A stretch of DNA of 64,000 bases. Source: Apostichopus japonicus. Its lineage: Eukaryota > Echinodermata > Holothuroidea > Aspidochirotida > Stichopodidae. The stretch is from contig NC_092571.1 of assembly GCF_037975245.1 (NCBI RefSeq), forward strand, positions 18,064,917 to 18,128,916, in the 5' to 3' direction. Below, in pieces: positions 59,528 through 64,000 of the stretch (the first letter of the stretch is position 1; each line of letters starts with the position of its first letter). The notes below the pieces were generated by a model. It saw nothing but the letters and a program-made list of their open reading frames with translations, searched no databases and was not told the origin of the DNA. Position numbers and translations under genes: made by a program.

Positions 59528-62500
59528 CTTCTTACTTTTACACAATGATTTTACCTGTACATATTTCTAATTGTGAATCAAATTTTTATTTTTCGTTTAT
59601 AATTTTTTACTTTGTCAATCATTTGAGAGAGGAAGAAAAGAATAAATCAATAAGAAATCAATTAAGAGATGTTAATGTTTCATTTTTTTGTAATTTCTTG
59701 GCGTCATTCATAGCACAACAGTTAATCAACCTTCAGTGGAATTTTATTTTTTAGTGTGTACCATATCAACCCTATGCTCACGGGAGATCCATTGAGTAAC
59801 ACAACAAGGGCAGTAACGCTGCAGAATATCAGCTAAGATTCTGTTCGAGAAATTTGTTTGATTGGCAACATTTCTGAGCAGTTTATTCATTTGTTTGTGC
59901 GAAAAAGTAAACAACATAGGCAGGTTAATGATGTCATTCCCTTTCCACCCATCTCCCTTTTTCCTTGCCTTATTCTCCTTCTTCAAAGACATAGATCGTT
60001 ACAGTGTTAAAAAATTTGTTTTGAAAAAAAAGACAAAGATAAATGTTTCTTTTTTATTCTTATTGAAATAAACAATGATAAAAGTCAGTAGAAGGCTATA
60101 ATTACCGCTATTAAAGTTGTGTTCTCTGAATACTAAAAATGCAGAGCTGCCAATATATTTAAACCAGAAAGCACAACTGTGTTAAGGTTTGATGGATGAC
60201 CTCATCGTAAGAGGGTATGAGACAATGTTATCCGTGTAAGATATCTTGAAAATGTTTAGTAACTTTTTTTTTCCGAAATGGACTGATTTCAACGGTTGTT
60301 AGGTCCTGATTACTGTAGGGTGTATCCGAACCTCCCATTGCTAGTCCCGAAATATTTCCCGATACTGTCATATCCCGAGAAATTTCCTTCAAAGTGGAAA
60401 CACTAATCACAAAATTATTTTATGCAATGGATCAATGGACGTATTAATAGGGATAAAAAATATGCCCCATTGAAACAACAAAGAACCCACAGTTTATGCA
60501 CTTCGTAGTTTTCATTCATGCAATAACACGGAAAAAAAAAATTATCCCTCTCCTAAATCTGCTAGAATGTTGCAGATATCATGTTTGACTTGTGTTGACC
60601 CAAAAATTGCTCACACCCCAACGATAAAAGAACGACCTGCAACTTGTTACATTCGACGTACCACAGAAAAACGTTAAAGATCAGTAATCAGATCAGTAAA
60701 CTGGAAAACCCCAATTGCATATGTGCCAAGTATAGTCCTTTTACAGAGAATTACATTGAACTGGATGGGAAGCCTGAATAACACGTACATATTTGACTTG
60801 ATCAAATCTCCCACGGGTGGAATTATTTCCCAAAATGACGGGAAAATTAAGATGGAAGACATTTCGCTACTCACATCAAAATGCATTCTGGTCATGAATA
60901 CTAAAAACTTAAAAACACATTTATGATTATTTGCATATGATCTGTATGTGGCCTACACTTCATCATAACTGAAAACTCTACAGAAGGCCGTGTTTGGAAC
61001 CTCACATGACGACAAAAATATTTTCCTAAACAACTTTGCATTCACAACCATTAATTCAAACGTAATATCCACAATATTTCAGCAGATTTGGACAAAACAT
61101 CTAGGTAGAGTAGCATTTTTCACGTTTTCACAAAATGAACTCTCGTGACTTCGAATCGGACCATCAAATTGATAAAATATGATTGCATGTATGAAAACTT
61201 AACTCATACAACCACTGACGAAATTTCAGTCAAATCGAATGAAAACTGACGAAATGGCAGTCATTCACAGTTTTGCAAAGAGTGACATAATTTCGGCAGA
61301 ATCCCACGATTGGTATATATAGCTCAACTGAAAGCTATCAGCTGAGCTAACAATATAGATAATTATGCATATTCATATGCATGGAAATTTCTTAGCTTGT
61401 GATCTTTAATTAGATACAATTGAATCATTTCACATTACATGCGCCAATGTATTAACATTATCTGATACAATACATACTAATAATGTCGATGACGTAACCG
61501 ATCTTTTATCTAATCATTAACTGTCGTCACCTCACTAACAAAGAATTGTTAATGTATTGTTTGTTAATTAAATCCCTTGAGTAATACATCCACTGATTAT
61601 ATCTCTGTGGTTAGATCTGCCTTACAGTTTAATTGATGTCGCGGATTAGGTAACAACGCGCCGTCACGCCCAAGTATTACGTGAATCACACTCACTGTCG
61701 TATTACTTGCTAGATACATTCCGTAAATAAATTAATCGAGACGATAGCGCTCGTCGCATTCGCTAAGATTAACAGATTTACTTTCTTTAAATCGGGGGTA
61801 CTCGACACATTTGCGGCATCTTCAAAGGAATTTGAAAGTTGAACGAGAGAGTAATAGTATTAAGGGCTATAAATAAATATATATGCTAGCTTGTATATAT
61901 TTTCGCTCTTAGCTTGGAGCTAGTTGGTAAACATCACAGGCTAAATGTAAATTATAGAGAAGAGATTAGAAAGAACGGATTTGTATGTCATAGCCCATGG
62001 TAAACGTGCCAAAATGCGACCCATCATAGGCCTAGTCGTGCAGTTTAATTGTTGCAAAGTAAGATTACCCCGACACCTATAGACGTGCACGATCTACGGG
62101 AGACGGCGGGTGGCTGCGACGGGGAGCCTCGGGGTGGGTGCATGAGTGTTTAGCATATAAAGGTTATTGGCCCCTTTCCGGTTGTTTCATATTTTATATT
62201 TAACTCTTTCCTGAACGGTCCATAGCGTTCTCCAAGATTGTCGTAGTCTAAACATCCATGCAAAATGACATCAGCAACGAAATTCCGAAGGTTTTCCCTT
62301 TTTTAAGTTTTAGTACACAAAAATTAGTTGATCATTGGAGTATTTAGGAATATTAATATGACTCCGGATCGAATCTTCATCTCGTGTATAGAATTACATG
62401 AAGAATATATCCAACAATCTCTTCCGTTTAAAATTAATACCATCTTCCTAGATGTGGTATAGGCCTATGAACTAGCTATAGATGGCAAATCATATTGCCT

Positions 62501-64000
62501 TTATACACCGGGCACGTAACCAGTATGAGACATGGAGGAACCATACCCCTTCCACCCTGCTGCCCTTACAGACTATTGTGCCACTTCATCCCCCCCCCCC
62601 TCATTTGTGCCACCACCATGTTTGCATAAGGGAACAACCTCATCACTTTATATGACACAAAATATTGAGCACCGTCCATAAATTGTTTGTTTCCTGCCAA
62701 ATTATTAAAGTTCAAACTCAGAACTCCCTGGTTACGGGCTTATATAGTCGGTTATCGATTATCGATTCGGTATTTCCATTCTAACTCAACGCATACTCTG
62801 TTACACAATACCCTTACACTAGAGCGGACGTCGAAGGGGAAAAATTGCAAAATCAATCAATAAAATATGACAACTTTGCTCATTAATAACAAAATGGCCA
62901 TGATTACGGACTAATACAAACCTAAAACGGATTTTCCTTGTCGTTCAACCTCTGTTGCAGATGACGTCATATCACCAGACTGAAATATCCATCAGGAGTG
63001 GATCATGGATTTGTAAAAAAATATATATAAGTGTATATATATAGGTGTGGCGCTGGCATCGTTCAACCCTCTTCCCGTCCGCCTATGGGGTATGGGAGCA
63101 TCATTCCTAAAAAAAATTGTGCTATAATAACTACTTTTGATTTTTTGTGGGAGGTTGAAAAAAGGGTGCAACCCGCTCCCCCGCCCCCTCCATCCCCTCT
63201 GTATCAACGCATGTTATCAAAAGGTTGCTGTTGCGTGGAAAGAGAGATGGATACAAGACTGAATACATGTTTAAAAATACAACACGCAGCGCTATATCTT
63301 TAGTAATATAAAGTGTATTACACTGAAGTAGAATATGCATCCATTGCGTTGATATACCTGTCACGTGCTGCGCCTCGTCCCGAGTCACCGTCGCAAAGCC
63401 GGGAATTTGATTACAGTTAGAGCACTTATTTATGTATGATTACCTGATTTATGGGACCTTAAATTTACTGACTAACAAATCCAACTTTCCTTTCTCTTTA
63501 AGGTATCTGGCAACACCAATGGATGACACCCACAATGTCGTTCTGTGGTGACATCACGACAGTTGTGGATGAAAACGTCTTTGAACAAATCATTTATCGA
63601 CAGAGGAAAATAATATTGTTTGAAAATACATATTTCGATGACACCTATAGAACTTAGATCACACTGGTAGCTAATGGTTACAAACCAATTGAAGGGCATA
63701 TCAAGGACAAGTCAGTAACAATGACGATATAACGAAAGTTTAGCTATTACATATGCAACGTGACATCACAGATCTTCCCATGTGATCCATTTCCTGGACC
63801 TATATTTAAAAATCATTGTTAAGAATTGCCTATGTAGAGGTATAAGCTGTACCATACTGTAGACCAATGCGGCCATATTAATGTATACAGCAAGTGTGGA
63901 GTCCAAATAAACAATATTTCAATACACGTACTGTAACATTCCTCTTGTTTATTATCTTTTGAAGATCGCATCCAAAATGACGGTCATATATATTTATCTA
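59528..64000. other. Intergenic, no gene seen
   Basis: AT-rich with many small frames. The best of these, minus 60410-60228, has protein-like composition (STLKEISRDMTVSG) after an AG, but it lacks a donor and a neighbour exon. The end of the window (63000-63300) has a CT-rich, transposon-like patch. No RNA gene is recognised. Confidence 0.45.

Noticed and set aside
60228-60410. Minus-strand frame starting ISVSTLKEISRDM as a coding exon
   Set aside because: It has protein-like composition and an upstream AG, but no donor, no neighbour exon and no known family.

Overview
The window is animal nuclear DNA. Its genes are split by GT-AG introns, it is AT-rich and full of satellites and transposon remnants, and no bacterial features appear. 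The gene content (a receptor guanylate cyclase with a NIT sensor domain, WRAP73, PUS3) and the transposons (Penelope-like element with hammerhead ribozymes, small hAT elements) suggest a marine invertebrate. An echinoderm is my best guess, but I cannot prove it from the sequence alone.

Layout. 1-11 kb: a minus-strand NIT-domain guanylate cyclase whose 3' part runs off the left edge. Upstream, in the same orientation, lie decayed exons of a second guanylate cyclase (9864-10650) and an unassigned terminal-type exon (7841-8080), so this was probably a tandem cyclase locus. 9-16 kb: a satellite whose units read roughly 'gccacagatattcatag', split by a broken Penelope-like retroelement (about 11816-14016) that carries a hammerhead ribozyme. 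16.5-24.7 kb: two more satellites, an exon-like higher-order repeat (16830-19800) enclosed by an 8-bp/24-bp CTGNNTGT array (16560-16790 and 19800-24680). 24.7-30 kb: intergenic DNA with a tRNA-like SINE, a dispersed repeat and an old ribozyme copy. 30-33.5 kb: an 82-bp satellite containing a 1,394-bp block present twice in tandem.

33.7-58.6 kb is the gene-rich part. WRAP73 (minus, 13 coding exons, 445 aa) and PUS3 (plus, 14 coding exons, 466 aa) are divergent, with start codons 175 bp apart, and probably share a promoter. I placed all their exons by reading through splice sites, and the intron phases agree at every junction. WRAP73 introns hold minisatellites (21 bp, 22 bp, CTATA). PUS3 introns and 3' flank hold several hAT-type miniature elements with terminal inverted repeats, some with 8-bp target duplications. 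58.6-64 kb contains only transposon pieces, including a well-preserved hammerhead motif at 59489-59527.

The genes do not form one pathway: the cyclase is a membrane signalling receptor, WRAP73 acts at centrosomes and spindle poles, and PUS3 modifies tRNA. I found no wholly new system. The strongest unusual items are the NIT-cyclase locus, the PLE hammerhead motifs, the PUS3/WRAP73 divergent pair, the exon-like satellite and the duplicated 1,394-bp satellite block.
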